DNA of 50,740 bases. Source: Pradoshia eiseniae (GTDB taxonomy: Bacteria > Bacillota > Bacilli > Bacillales > Pradoshiaceae). The position numbers were made by a program, and so were the translations under genes. This document shows positions 19,936 to 27,479 of the stretch, one piece after another; within the stretch, counting starts at the first letter, position 1, and every line of letters begins with the position of its first letter. The notes below the pieces were generated by a model, which worked only from the letters and a program-made list of their open reading frames with translations, had not been told where the DNA came from and made no database searches. The stretch lies in the NCBI RefSeq assembly GCF_002946355.1, contig NZ_PKOZ01000017.1, forward strand, positions 1 to 50,740, read 5' to 3'.

Positions 19936-20889
19936 ATGTCAAATCGATATTTAGATCCCAATCTAAAAGTATTCTCACTCAATTCCAATCCTCAATTAGC
20001 AGAGGAAATTGCAAATGTTATTGGCGTTGAACTAGGGAAATGCACGGTGTCACAATTCAGTGATGGCGAAGTGCAAATCAATATTGAAGAAAGTATCCGC
20101 GGATGTGATGTATTCGTTATCCAATCCACTAGCGCTCCTGTAAATGAGCACTTAATGGAATTGCTTATCATGATTGATGCATTGAAAAGAGCGTCTGCTA
20201 AAACCATCAATATTGTAATGCCTTATTACGGCTATGCGCGTCAAGACCGTAAAGCACGTGCTCGTGAGCCAATCACCGCTAAATTGGTTGCTAATTTGCT
20301 TGAAACAGCAGGAGCTACACGTGTTATTACACTAGATTTGCATGCGCCTCAAATTCAGGGCTTCTTTGATATTCTAATTGATCACTTAATGGGTGTTCCG
20401 ATTCTTGCTGATTATTTCCAAACGAAACAATTAGAAGATATCGTAATCGTTTCTCCTGATCACGGCGGTGTTACACGTGCGCGTAAGATGGCAGACCGTC
20501 TGAAAGCGCCAATTGCTATCATCGACAAACGCCGTCCGCGTCCAAATGTGGCTGAAGTCATGAATATCGTTGGTAATATTGAAGGAAAAACAGCGATTCT
20601 GATTGATGACATTATCGATACGGCAGGAACAATCACTTTAGCTGCCAATGCACTTAAGGAGAATGGAGCGAAGGAAGTGTATGCTTGCTGTACACATCCT
20701 GTTCTCTCTGGCCCGGCTATTGAGAGAATTCAAAACTCCAATATTAAAGAGTTGGTTATAACTAACACAATTGCATTGCCAGAGGAAAAGCAAATTGATA
20801 AAATCGTCAATTTGTCTGTTGCTTCTCTCATTGGTGAAGCCATCATCCGTGTGCATGAAGAACAATCCGTAAGTACACTATTCGATTGA
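19936..20889 (+). CDS. prs: Ribose-phosphate pyrophosphokinase
   Basis: Makes PRPP from ribose 5-phosphate and ATP for nucleotide, histidine and tryptophan synthesis. The 317-residue protein equals the B. subtilis length and shows the regulatory flexible region [10 protein letters not shown], the catalytic KRRPRPN loop and the PRPP-binding [13 protein letters not shown]-type sequence ([12 protein letters not shown]). ATG at 19936 has GGAGG eleven bases upstream. It ends the glmU-prs unit at a strong terminator. PurR, encoded 3 kb away, senses its product. Confidence 0.98.
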   Translation: MSNRYLDPNLKVFSLNSNPQLAEEIANVIGVELGKCTVSQFSDGEVQINIEESIRGCDVFVIQSTSAPVNEHLMELLIMIDALKRASAKTINIVMPYYGYARQDRKARAREPITAKLVANLLETAGATRVITLDLHAPQIQGFFDILIDHLMGVPILADYFQTKQLEDIVIVSPDHGGVTRARKMADRLKAPIAIIDKRRPRPNVAEVMNIVGNIEGKTAILIDDIIDTAGTITLAANALKENGAKEVYACCTHPVLSGPAIERIQNSNIKELVITNTIALPEEKQIDKIVNLSVASLIGEAIIRVHEEQSVSTLFD

Positions 20890-20916
20890 TCAGCTAAATG
20901 GACATCTCCATACTAC

Positions 20917-20949
20917 AAAAAGCCGAATGGAACCCCATTCGGCTTTTTC
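20917..20949 (+). terminator. Terminator after prs
   Basis: A perfect 14-base stem (20917-20930 and 20935-20948) with a four-base loop. Its right arm ends in a five-T tract, so the A5 on the left allows it to work on either strand. Confidence 0.93.
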
Positions 20950-20950
20950 G

Positions 20951-21085
20951 TGTGCTCTCAAAATGAAAGGAATCGTGGTTCAGGGAATATGAATAATAAC
21001 CGAGTGCCTCAGGAATAGTCAGGTTTAGGAACTGCGAGGCTTGAGCGCTTCCCCTGCAGGATGCGGCACCATTTTGAGGAGCATA
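20951..21085. repeat. Palindromic element between prs and ctc
   Basis: The ends at 20951-20965 and 21070-21085 are inverted repeats: 15 base pairs with one G-U pair and one bulged base, enclosing about 104 bases. Inside, GTGCC (21004-21008) can pair with GGCAC (21065-21069), GCCTC (21006-21010) with GAGGC (21036-21040), and GGTT with AACC. It contains no gene with a ribosome binding site. It could be a copy of an interspersed extragenic palindrome or a structured RNA. It has no obvious promoter of its own, since the prs terminator precedes it. The identity is unknown. Confidence 0.6.
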
Positions 21086-21120
21086 GCAAGTCATACGACG
21101 ATGAAAAAATACACCCAAAA

Positions 21121-21146
21121 GTTTACAGCATCCTCAAAAAGGGGAT
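21121..21146 (+). promoter_or_regulatory. Sigma-B type promoter of ctc
   Basis: GTTTAC (21121-21126) and GGGGAT (21141-21146) are separated by 14 bases. Each differs at one base from the sigma-B consensus (GTTTAA, about 14 bases, GGGTAT). It lies 48 bases before ctc, the classical sigma-B-controlled gene of B. subtilis. Confidence 0.68.
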
Positions 21147-21193
21147 TAGTAATTAGATAAACGTTCAAATAGAAAAAGGAAGGTGTAAGTGGT

Positions 21194-21808
21194 ATGGCAA
21201 TGACATTACAAGCAACTCAAAGGGAAGACCTTAAGCGTTCTTCATTAAGAAAACTAAGAGAAGAAGGTAAATTCCCGGCAGTCGTGTATGGAAGTAACAA
21301 AACGGCTTCACCCATATTTGTAGATGAAGGTGAATTTCTAAAGACTATTAAGCAAAGCGGAAGAAATGGTGTTTTATCACTTGATTTAGGCGGGAAAAAG
21401 ACGAGTGTCATGTTAGGCGAGTATCAGCAAGACAGTTTAAAAGGCACCATCATTCATGCTGACTTCCTAGCCATCAACATGTCTGAGGAAATGGAAGTAG
21501 CCGTACGTATTGACCTTGTCGGTGAAGCAGCAGGTGTCAAAGAGGGTGGGGTACTCCAACAATCTTTGCATGAAGTGACAGTGAGTGCGAAGCCAAATGA
21601 GATTCCTTCTTCAGTTGAGTATGATGTTTCCAACCTGCAAATTGGAGATACCATCATTGTCGCTGATTTGAATCAAGATGGGTCCTTCACCATTACTCAG
21701 GATGAGGATGAGGTTATCGCCTCCGTTCTTGCACCTAGAGTTGAAAGTGAATCTGAGGAAGAAGAGACTGCTTCAGAAGAAGCAGCAGAAGAAACGCCTG
21801 CTGAGTAA
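21194..21808 (+). CDS. ctc: 50S ribosomal protein L25, general stress protein Ctc
   Basis: Ctc-form L25 binds 5S rRNA in the large subunit and in Bacillus is induced by stress. The 204-residue protein has the N-terminal L25 beta-barrel (about residues 1-95, starting near TLQATQREDLKRSSLRKLR) and the TL5-type C-terminal domain (about 96-185), then a tail of Glu, Ala and Ser (about 186-204). ATG at 21194 has AGGTG upstream; a second ATG two codons later is possible. It is preceded by a sigma-B type promoter. Confidence 0.96.
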   Translation: MAMTLQATQREDLKRSSLRKLREEGKFPAVVYGSNKTASPIFVDEGEFLKTIKQSGRNGVLSLDLGGKKTSVMLGEYQQDSLKGTIIHADFLAINMSEEMEVAVRIDLVGEAAGVKEGGVLQQSLHEVTVSAKPNEIPSSVEYDVSNLQIGDTIIVADLNQDGSFTITQDEDEVIASVLAPRVESESEEEETASEEAAEETPAE

Positions 21809-21845
21809 AACGCACATTTTGAGTCAGCATCCAGGGTTGTTGGGC

Positions 21846-21866
21846 AAGGGCCTGACAGCCCTTTTT
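21846..21866 (+). terminator. Terminator after ctc
   Basis: AAGGGC pairs with GCCCTT across a six-base loop and continues into T residues, 38 bases after the ctc stop codon. Confidence 0.8.
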
Positions 21867-22041
21867 GCGGATGCAGGAAATTTGTATGTCCCTTTTGCGA
21901 AAAATAGGGGCATTTTATAAGAGGGGCTTACTGCCTGTTTGAAGGGCCCTTTTTCATGTGAAAAATATGGTCAAACTCTCCGTTTAATCACATAAGAATA
22001 GAAAATACATAGTAAAACTACTCAATCAGATAAACTTTATT

Positions 22042-22069
22042 TTGCTTAAGACCATAAAAAGTATAAAAT
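22042..22069 (+). promoter_or_regulatory. Possible pth promoter
   Basis: TTGCTT (22042-22047) and TAAAAT (22064-22069) are separated by 16 bases, 46 bases before pth. Both boxes are imperfect. Confidence 0.4.
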
Positions 22070-22114
22070 ATGGAGAGGAAATGAAAAGGTTTTACTTACA
22101 AGGAAGTGTCATAA

Positions 22115-22675
22115 ATGAAGTTAATTGTTGGTCTCGGCAATCCAGGGGCAAAATATGAAAAGACTCGCCATAATATCGGATTTATGATTATCGATGCATT
22201 GGCTGAACAATGGGGTATTAAACTGAACCAAAGCAAATATAATGGCCTTTATGGGGCAGGCACAGTAGCGGGTGAGAAAGTGGTTTTGCTAAAGCCATTA
22301 ACGTATATGAACCTCTCGGGTGAGGCGATTGCTCCGCTTGCGAAATTTTACAAAATCGGCCTTGAAGATATAGCGATCATCTATGATGATCTTGATTTGC
22401 CAAGAGGGAAGATTCGTCTGAGACAAAAAGGCAGCGCAGGCGGCCATAATGGCATGAAATCAGCCATCCAGCATCTTGGCGGAGACGGGTTTAATCGAAT
22501 CCGTGTTGGTATCGGCCGACCGGAAGGGAGAATACCGGTACCGGATTATGTGTTGACCAATTTTGGGATAGAGGAGCAGGCTGTTATGACTGATGCGGTC
22601 AAGAAGTCTGTGGAGGCTTGTGAGCAATGGCTGAAGGAGCCTTTCCTAAAGGTCATGAATACGTATAATGGATAA
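22115..22675 (+). CDS. pth: Peptidyl-tRNA hydrolase (SpoVC)
   Basis: Cleaves peptidyl-tRNA released from stalled ribosomes and recycles the tRNA. The 186-residue protein has GLGNPGAKYEKTRHNIGF (about residues 6-23, with the catalytic histidine of the TRHN motif), KPLTYMNLSG and the catalytic aspartate in IIYDDLDLPRG, then GGHNGMKS. AGGAAG precedes the ATG. The gene is spoVC in B. subtilis, where a conditional allele blocks sporulation. It pairs functionally with rqcP encoded 8 kb downstream in peptidyl-tRNA rescue. Confidence 0.97.
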   Translation: MKLIVGLGNPGAKYEKTRHNIGFMIIDALAEQWGIKLNQSKYNGLYGAGTVAGEKVVLLKPLTYMNLSGEAIAPLAKFYKIGLEDIAIIYDDLDLPRGKIRLRQKGSAGGHNGMKSAIQHLGGDGFNRIRVGIGRPEGRIPVPDYVLTNFGIEEQAVMTDAVKKSVEACEQWLKEPFLKVMNTYNG

Positions 22676-22698
22676 TTGTGAGCCTTTTAGCTGGGATT

Positions 22699-22728
22699 GA
22701 ATAGACTGAGACATATTCGTGAATACTA
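22699..22728 (+). promoter_or_regulatory. Sigma-F/sigma-G type promoter of fin
   Basis: GAATA (22699-22703) and GTGAATACTA (22719-22728) are separated by 15 bases, the same geometry as at csfB. The boxes agree with the forespore consensus apart from one weakly conserved base. In B. subtilis fin is transcribed by sigma-F and sigma-G. Confidence 0.7.
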
Positions 22729-22755
22729 ACGGTATAGAGGATGCGGAGGTACATT

Positions 22756-22986
22756 ATGGCGCTACACTATTACTGCAGGCATTGCGGGCATGTCTTAGGC
22801 AATCTTGAAGAACGGCATAAAGAACAATATCAATCAGTTCTTGAGTTGCTTACAGCTGAGGAAAGAGAAGAGATCATTTGTTATGATGATAATGGAGTTA
22901 TTCAAATCCGGTCTATCTGTGAATCCTGTCAGGAAGCATTGGAGCAGCAGCCGGATTATCATTTACTTGATTACCTAATCCAATAA
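22756..22986 (+). CDS. fin: Anti-sigma-F factor Fin
   Basis: Fin (YabK) binds sigma-F and helps the forespore pass from sigma-F to sigma-G. The 76-residue product equals the B. subtilis length, begins MALHYYCRHCGH and has the two zinc-binding pairs CRHC (residues 7-10) and CESC (about 57-60). ATG at 22756 has GGAGG six bases upstream. It has its own forespore-type promoter and a terminator that shields mfd. Confidence 0.95.
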   Translation: MALHYYCRHCGHVLGNLEERHKEQYQSVLELLTAEEREEIICYDDNGVIQIRSICESCQEALEQQPDYHLLDYLIQ

Positions 22987-22996
22987 GACAGGACTT

Positions 22997-23028
22997 GCTT
23001 TGGAAGCCTTTCTCCAAAGCGTTTTTCT
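22997..23028 (+). terminator. Terminator after fin
   Basis: GCTTTGGA pairs perfectly with TCCAAAGC across an eight-base loop and is followed by GTTTTT. Confidence 0.85.
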
Positions 23029-23098
23029 GTTTCTGAATAAGACTTATTCATCTATTAATATATCAATATAAATGACAGTTGAAGGGAGGACAGATAAG

Positions 23099-26000
23099 TT
23101 GAAAAGACTACAACAGCTTTTATCGACGAACAAAGACATTGCTTCAATCCAGGAGGGTATTGAGGCAGGGCTAAAGGAGCAAATGCTTGCTGGTTTGTCT
23201 GGCTCTGCACGCTCCTTATTCATGGCAGGATTGTATGAGCAGACGAATAGGCCGCTGTTAATCGTGACGCCTAATCTTTTGAACGCCCAAAAAATATATG
23301 AAGATCTGACCTCTATTTTAGAGAAGGATAAGATATTCCTATTCCCAGCTAATGAATTGATTGCGGCTGAACTGAGTATTGCCAGTCCTGAGCTCCGTAC
23401 ACAACGGATTGAGACTTTGAATTATCTGTCAAGCGGACCGAAGGAAGGAATTATCATTGCCCCTATATCTGGAATCAAAAAATTGCTCCCGCCGGCAACG
23501 GTATGGGCGGAGAGTCAGTTAGTATTTAAGGTTGGCGATGATATCGAGATTGATAAGTTATTATCCAAGCTCATAGCAATCGGCTACACAAGAGCGGATA
23601 TGGTTACTGTGCCAGGGGAATTCTCTCTCAGGGGAGGTATCATGGATATTTACCCGCTGACAGAGGAGAATCCGCTTCGTATAGAACTGTTTGATACAGA
23701 AGTCGACTCAATCCGAACATTCTCCGTTGACGACCAGCGCTCATTAAAGAAGGTAAAAGAAGCGATATTAAGTCCTGTAACGGAAACAATCGTGAGCAAG
23801 GTTGGTTTATTTATGATTGCCGAGCTTCTTGAGGAGGGATTAGAGGATTCGCTTAAAAAAATCAAGGATAAGCAGGCAAAGGAGAAAATGCTTACACAAA
23901 TTGAGCATGAGATTAGTATGCTCAGAAATGGCGAGACATTCGAGCATATTGCCCAATACCTTTCGCTTGCCTATGAACAGACGGCTAGTTTGATAGACTA
24001 TATTCCAGATACAAGCTTGCTGATTTTTGATGAGGTATCCAGAATTCAGGAAATGGGCGATCAATTAGATAAAGAAGAGGCGGAATATTATACATCCTTG
24101 ATTGCAGACGGAAAAATCATACATGATATTAAGCTATCCCACTCTGTAGCTTCCCTGATGCAAATGCATAGACACCCGTCTGTCTATCTATCGCTATTCT
24201 TGCGTCATGCCGCTCATACGAGCCCGCAAAATATTGTGAATACCTCCTGCAAGCCTATGCAGGATTTCCATGGCCAGATGAATGTCTTTAAGGCAGAGGT
24301 CGATAGATGGAAGAAGGGTAAGTATACGGTCATCTTGATGGGTGCCGATTCAGAGAGAGTTAAACGAATTGAGCGTATATTGGATGACTATGATATGCAG
24401 GTGGATATTGTCCATGATAAGGATGGTATCAAGGATGGCGCCATTCAAATTATGGAAGGCCAATTGCAGACAGGTTTTGAGCTCCCGCTTCAGAAAATAG
24501 CCATCATTACGGAAAAAGAGCTATTTAATAAGCGGACTCGTAAAGCAGTGAGAAGACAGAAGATGTCCAATGCGGAGCGCATCAAAAATTATTCCGAGCT
24601 GAAGCCGGGAGATTATGTTGTTCATGTCAATCATGGAATCGGGAAATTCCTCGGCATTGAAACCTTGGTCATTAACGGCATTCACAAGGATTATCTGCAT
24701 ATTCGTTACCAAGGAAATGATAAGCTCTACGTTCCAGTCGACCAAATCGAGCTCATTCAGAAATATGTCGGTTCTGAAGGAAAAGAACCGAAAATGTATA
24801 AGCTCGGGGGAGCCGATTGGAAGCGCGTTAAGAGCAAGGTTCAATCAACGGTTCAGGATATCGCTGATGATTTGATTAAGCTATATGCTGAAAGGGAAAC
24901 GGCTAAAGGCTATGGCTTTATGCCGGATGGTGAGATGCAGCGGGAATTTGAGGCAACCTTCCCTTATAAGGAGACAGAGGATCAGCTGCGCTCGATCGTG
25001 GAAATTAAAAAGGATATGGAACGGGAAAGACCTATGGATCGCCTTTTATGCGGGGATGTAGGCTATGGAAAGACGGAGGTAGCCATCCGAGCGGTCTTCA
25101 AGGCAATCGCCGATGGCAAACAAGTCGCTTTCCTCGTGCCAACGACGATTCTAGCCCAGCAGCATTATGAGACCATGCGGGAGAGATTTCAGGACTTCCC
25201 GATTAATATAGGTCTATTGAGCCGATTCCGCACAAGGAAAGAACAGAACGAGACAATCAAGGGACTGAAGAATGGAACTGTAGACGTTGTGGTCGGCACT
25301 CATCGTCTCCTTTCGAAGGATATTGTGTACCATGATCTTGGCCTATTAGTCGTTGATGAAGAGCAGCGATTCGGCGTGACGCATAAGGAAAAGATTAAGC
25401 GGTTGAAGACGAATGTGGATGTTCTGACTTTGACGGCCACGCCAATCCCAAGAACCCTGCATATGTCGATGCTTGGTGTGCGTGACTTGTCCGTCATCGA
25501 GACGCCTCCGGAAAACCGATTCCCGGTTCAGACGTATGTAATGGAATACAATGGGATGCTGGCGCGCGAGGCAATTGAGCGTGAGCTTGCACGCGGCGGT
25601 CAGGTCTATTACTTATACAATCGCGTGGAAGACATCGAACGAAAGGCAGAAGAGCTCGCTATGCTTGTCCCTGACGCACGCATTGTCGTCGCTCATGGGA
25701 AAATGACTGAAAGCGAGCTTGAATCTGTCATGTATAGCTTCCTTGAGGGTGAGGCTGATGTGCTGGTAAGTACTACCATTATCGAGACAGGGGTTGATAT
25801 TCCTAATGTCAATACACTTATAGTCTATGATGCCGATAGAATGGGACTATCACAGTTGTATCAACTGCGGGGAAGGGTCGGTAGATCCAATCGAGTCGCC
25901 TATGCGTATTTTACTTACAGACAGGACAAGGTGCTTACCGAAGTGGCTGAAAGGCGCTTACAGGCAATAAAGGAATTTACAGAGTTGGGTTCAGGCTTTA

Positions 26001-26629
26001 AAATAGCTATGAGGGATTTAACCATTCGGGGTGCTGGTAATTTATTGGGAGCGGAGCAGCATGGCTTCATCGACTCTGTAGGATTTGATCTTTATTCCCA
26101 GATGCTTTCAGAAGCAATCCAGGAACGAAAAGGGGATATTAATAAAGAGACCCATAATCCAATTGAGATTGACCTTGAAGTGGATGCCTATATTCCGGAT
26201 TCCTATATACCTGATGGAAATCAGAAGATTGAAATGTACAAACGTTTCAGAGCGATTTCAACAGAAGAGGAGTTAGAGGAACTTCGCGAAGAAATGATTG
26301 ATCGTTTTGGAGAATACCCAGTAGAAGTTACTTATCTGTTTAAGATTGCGGAATTAAAAATATTGGCGATACGCGCTGGTGTGGAATTCATTAAGCAAGC
26401 AAAAGATGAAGTGACGATACTCACCTCTGAAAAATCAAGCAAAGAAATAGACGGACATTTATTGTTTAAGGCTGCCTCTAAGTATGGCCGCATGGTTGGC
26501 TTGGGTATGGAAGCCAATTGCTTGAAAATGGTTCTGTATGTAAAGAAAGTTCCGGCAGAGGACTGGCTCAATGCTGCCTTTGAGCTGGTTTCTGAGCTCG
26601 AGAAAAATAAAAAGATAAAGGCCGAATAA
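23099..26629 (+). CDS. mfd: Transcription-repair coupling factor Mfd
   Basis: Mfd removes RNA polymerase stalled at DNA damage and recruits UvrA. The 1176-residue protein has the UvrB-homology N-terminus, the polymerase-interacting domain (around PGDYVVHVNHGIGKFLG), a RecG-like translocase with Walker A GDVGYGKT (residues 652-659) and DEEQRFG, SATPIPRTLH-type motif (TATPIPRTL), the GRVGRS motif and the C-terminal TRCF domain. TTG at 23099 with GGGAGG nine bases upstream gives the B. subtilis length; an ATG at 23072 lies upstream of that site. The end carries an A+T-rich inverted repeat (about 26606-26650) that may terminate transcription. Confidence 0.97.
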   Translation: MKRLQQLLSTNKDIASIQEGIEAGLKEQMLAGLSGSARSLFMAGLYEQTNRPLLIVTPNLLNAQKIYEDLTSILEKDKIFLFPANELIAAELSIASPELRTQRIETLNYLSSGPKEGIIIAPISGIKKLLPPATVWAESQLVFKVGDDIEIDKLLSKLIAIGYTRADMVTVPGEFSLRGGIMDIYPLTEENPLRIELFDTEVDSIRTFSVDDQRSLKKVKEAILSPVTETIVSKVGLFMIAELLEEGLEDSLKKIKDKQAKEKMLTQIEHEISMLRNGETFEHIAQYLSLAYEQTASLIDYIPDTSLLIFDEVSRIQEMGDQLDKEEAEYYTSLIADGKIIHDIKLSHSVASLMQMHRHPSVYLSLFLRHAAHTSPQNIVNTSCKPMQDFHGQMNVFKAEVDRWKKGKYTVILMGADSERVKRIERILDDYDMQVDIVHDKDGIKDGAIQIMEGQLQTGFELPLQKIAIITEKELFNKRTRKAVRRQKMSNAERIKNYSELKPGDYVVHVNHGIGKFLGIETLVINGIHKDYLHIRYQGNDKLYVPVDQIELIQKYVGSEGKEPKMYKLGGADWKRVKSKVQSTVQDIADDLIKLYAERETAKGYGFMPDGEMQREFEATFPYKETEDQLRSIVEIKKDMERERPMDRLLCGDVGYGKTEVAIRAVFKAIADGKQVAFLVPTTILAQQHYETMRERFQDFPINIGLLSRFRTRKEQNETIKGLKNGTVDVVVGTHRLLSKDIVYHDLGLLVVDEEQRFGVTHKEKIKRLKTNVDVLTLTATPIPRTLHMSMLGVRDLSVIETPPENRFPVQTYVMEYNGMLAREAIERELARGGQVYYLYNRVEDIERKAEELAMLVPDARIVVAHGKMTESELESVMYSFLEGEADVLVSTTIIETGVDIPNVNTLIVYDADRMGLSQLYQLRGRVGRSNRVAYAYFTYRQDKVLTEVAERRLQAIKEFTELGSGFKIAMRDLTIRGAGNLLGAEQHGFIDSVGFDLYSQMLSEAIQERKGDINKETHNPIEIDLEVDAYIPDSYIPDGNQKIEMYKRFRAISTEEELEELREEMIDRFGEYPVEVTYLFKIAELKILAIRAGVEFIKQAKDEVTILTSEKSSKEIDGHLLFKAASKYGRMVGLGMEANCLKMVLYVKKVPAEDWLNAAFELVSELEKNKKIKAE

Positions 26630-26692
26630 GCTTTTTTATCTTTATTGCTTTACAAGTGAAACCCCGGTAATGAAAGAAATAATTTTCTTAGT

Positions 26693-26721
26693 GTATAGAA
26701 GTTACCATTAGAAAAATACTA
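26693..26721 (+). promoter_or_regulatory. Sigma-G type promoter of spoVT
   Basis: GTATA (26693-26697) and AATACTA (26715-26721) are separated by 17 bases. Each is one base off the sigma-G consensus (GMATA, 17-18 bases, CATAMTA). It is 83 bases before spoVT, a known sigma-G target in B. subtilis. Confidence 0.6.
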
Positions 26722-26804
26722 AGTTCAAGTATCTGCGGCATTATCGACAATTGGCAGCAAGACATGTCGCAAAAATTAACACGATGAAAGAGAGGCAACA
26801 CAGA

Positions 26805-27341
26805 ATGAAAGCAACAGGTATTGTTCGTCGCATTGATGATTTAGGACGCGTTGTTATTCCTAAAGAAATTCGCAGAACGCTCAGAATCCGTGAGGGAGAT
26901 CCTTTGGAAATTTTTGTAGATAGAGACGGAGAGGTAATCCTTAAAAAATATTCTCCAATCAGTGAGCTTGGAGATTTCTCTAAAGAATATGCAGAAGCTT
27001 TATATGATAGCCTTGGTAATCCTGTATTAATCTGTGATCGTGATACATACATCGCCGTTGCGGGGGGTTCTAAGAAAGAATTCTTGAACAAGGCAATCAG
27101 TGATTCTGTCGAAAAAATCATGGAAGACCGCAACCCTGTACTTATCACTCAAAAAGGAACAGTTTCCTTGGTTGATGGTGCAGATGAAGATGTCGCTTCC
27201 TACACAATCGCTCCTATCGTAGCGAACGGTGATCCAATCGGGGCTGTTGTGATTTTTGCAAAAGAAGCCACTGTTGGTGAAATTGAATTAAAAGCGATTG
27301 AAACAGCTGCAAGCTTCCTTGCAAAACAAATGGAACAATAA
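26805..27341 (+). CDS. spoVT: Forespore transcription regulator SpoVT
   Basis: SpoVT adjusts expression of sigma-G genes in the forespore. The 178-residue product, the B. subtilis length, has an AbrB-type swapped-hairpin DNA-binding domain (MKATGIVRRIDDLGRVVIPKEIRR, residues 1-53) and a C-terminal GAF domain (about 55-178) that likely senses a small ligand. ATG at 26805 is preceded by a GAGAGG. It stands alone between a sigma-G type promoter and a strong terminator. Confidence 0.97.
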   Translation: MKATGIVRRIDDLGRVVIPKEIRRTLRIREGDPLEIFVDRDGEVILKKYSPISELGDFSKEYAEALYDSLGNPVLICDRDTYIAVAGGSKKEFLNKAISDSVEKIMEDRNPVLITQKGTVSLVDGADEDVASYTIAPIVANGDPIGAVVIFAKEATVGEIELKAIETAASFLAKQMEQ

Positions 27342-27384
27342 TCATTAATGGATGATGGGTAATCAAGAGGTCCGTTTCAGCGGA

Positions 27385-27411
27385 GGGCGATCTTTTGATT
27401 GCCCTTTTTTT
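27385..27411 (+). terminator. Terminator after spoVT
   Basis: GGGCGATC pairs with GATTGCCC (one G-U pair) across a TTTT loop and is followed by seven T residues. Confidence 0.92.
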
Positions 27412-27439
27412 ATGGAGACATAATGGACAATAGTGCGTA

Positions 27440-27448
27440 TGGTATAAT
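27440..27448 (+). promoter_or_regulatory. Extended -10 promoter before yabM
   Basis: TGGTATAAT is a consensus extended -10 element 31 bases before the yabM start. No clear -35 box is present. Confidence 0.55.
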
Positions 27449-27479
27449 ACATGAAACAGAATAAAGAGGTGTACATTTA

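Larger units (their letters stand above)
21809..22114. other. Intergenic region between ctc and pth
   Basis: About 306 bases without a gene. It holds the ctc terminator, a second weak hairpin (21919-21955) ending in five T residues, and the pth promoter region. GCACATTTTGAGTCAGCAT at 21812-21830 resembles the right end of the palindromic element on the other side of ctc (21067-21084). Confidence 0.55.

Noticed and set aside
20894-21118. Minus-strand open frame of 74 codons in the prs-ctc spacer
   Set aside because: It runs across the prs terminator and the palindromic element, lacks a ribosome binding site and is best explained by the repeat itself.
21678-21920. Plus-strand frame overlapping the end of ctc
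   Set aside because: It is out of frame with ctc, rich in Lys/Leu from the Glu/Ala-rich tail read in another frame, and crosses the ctc terminator.
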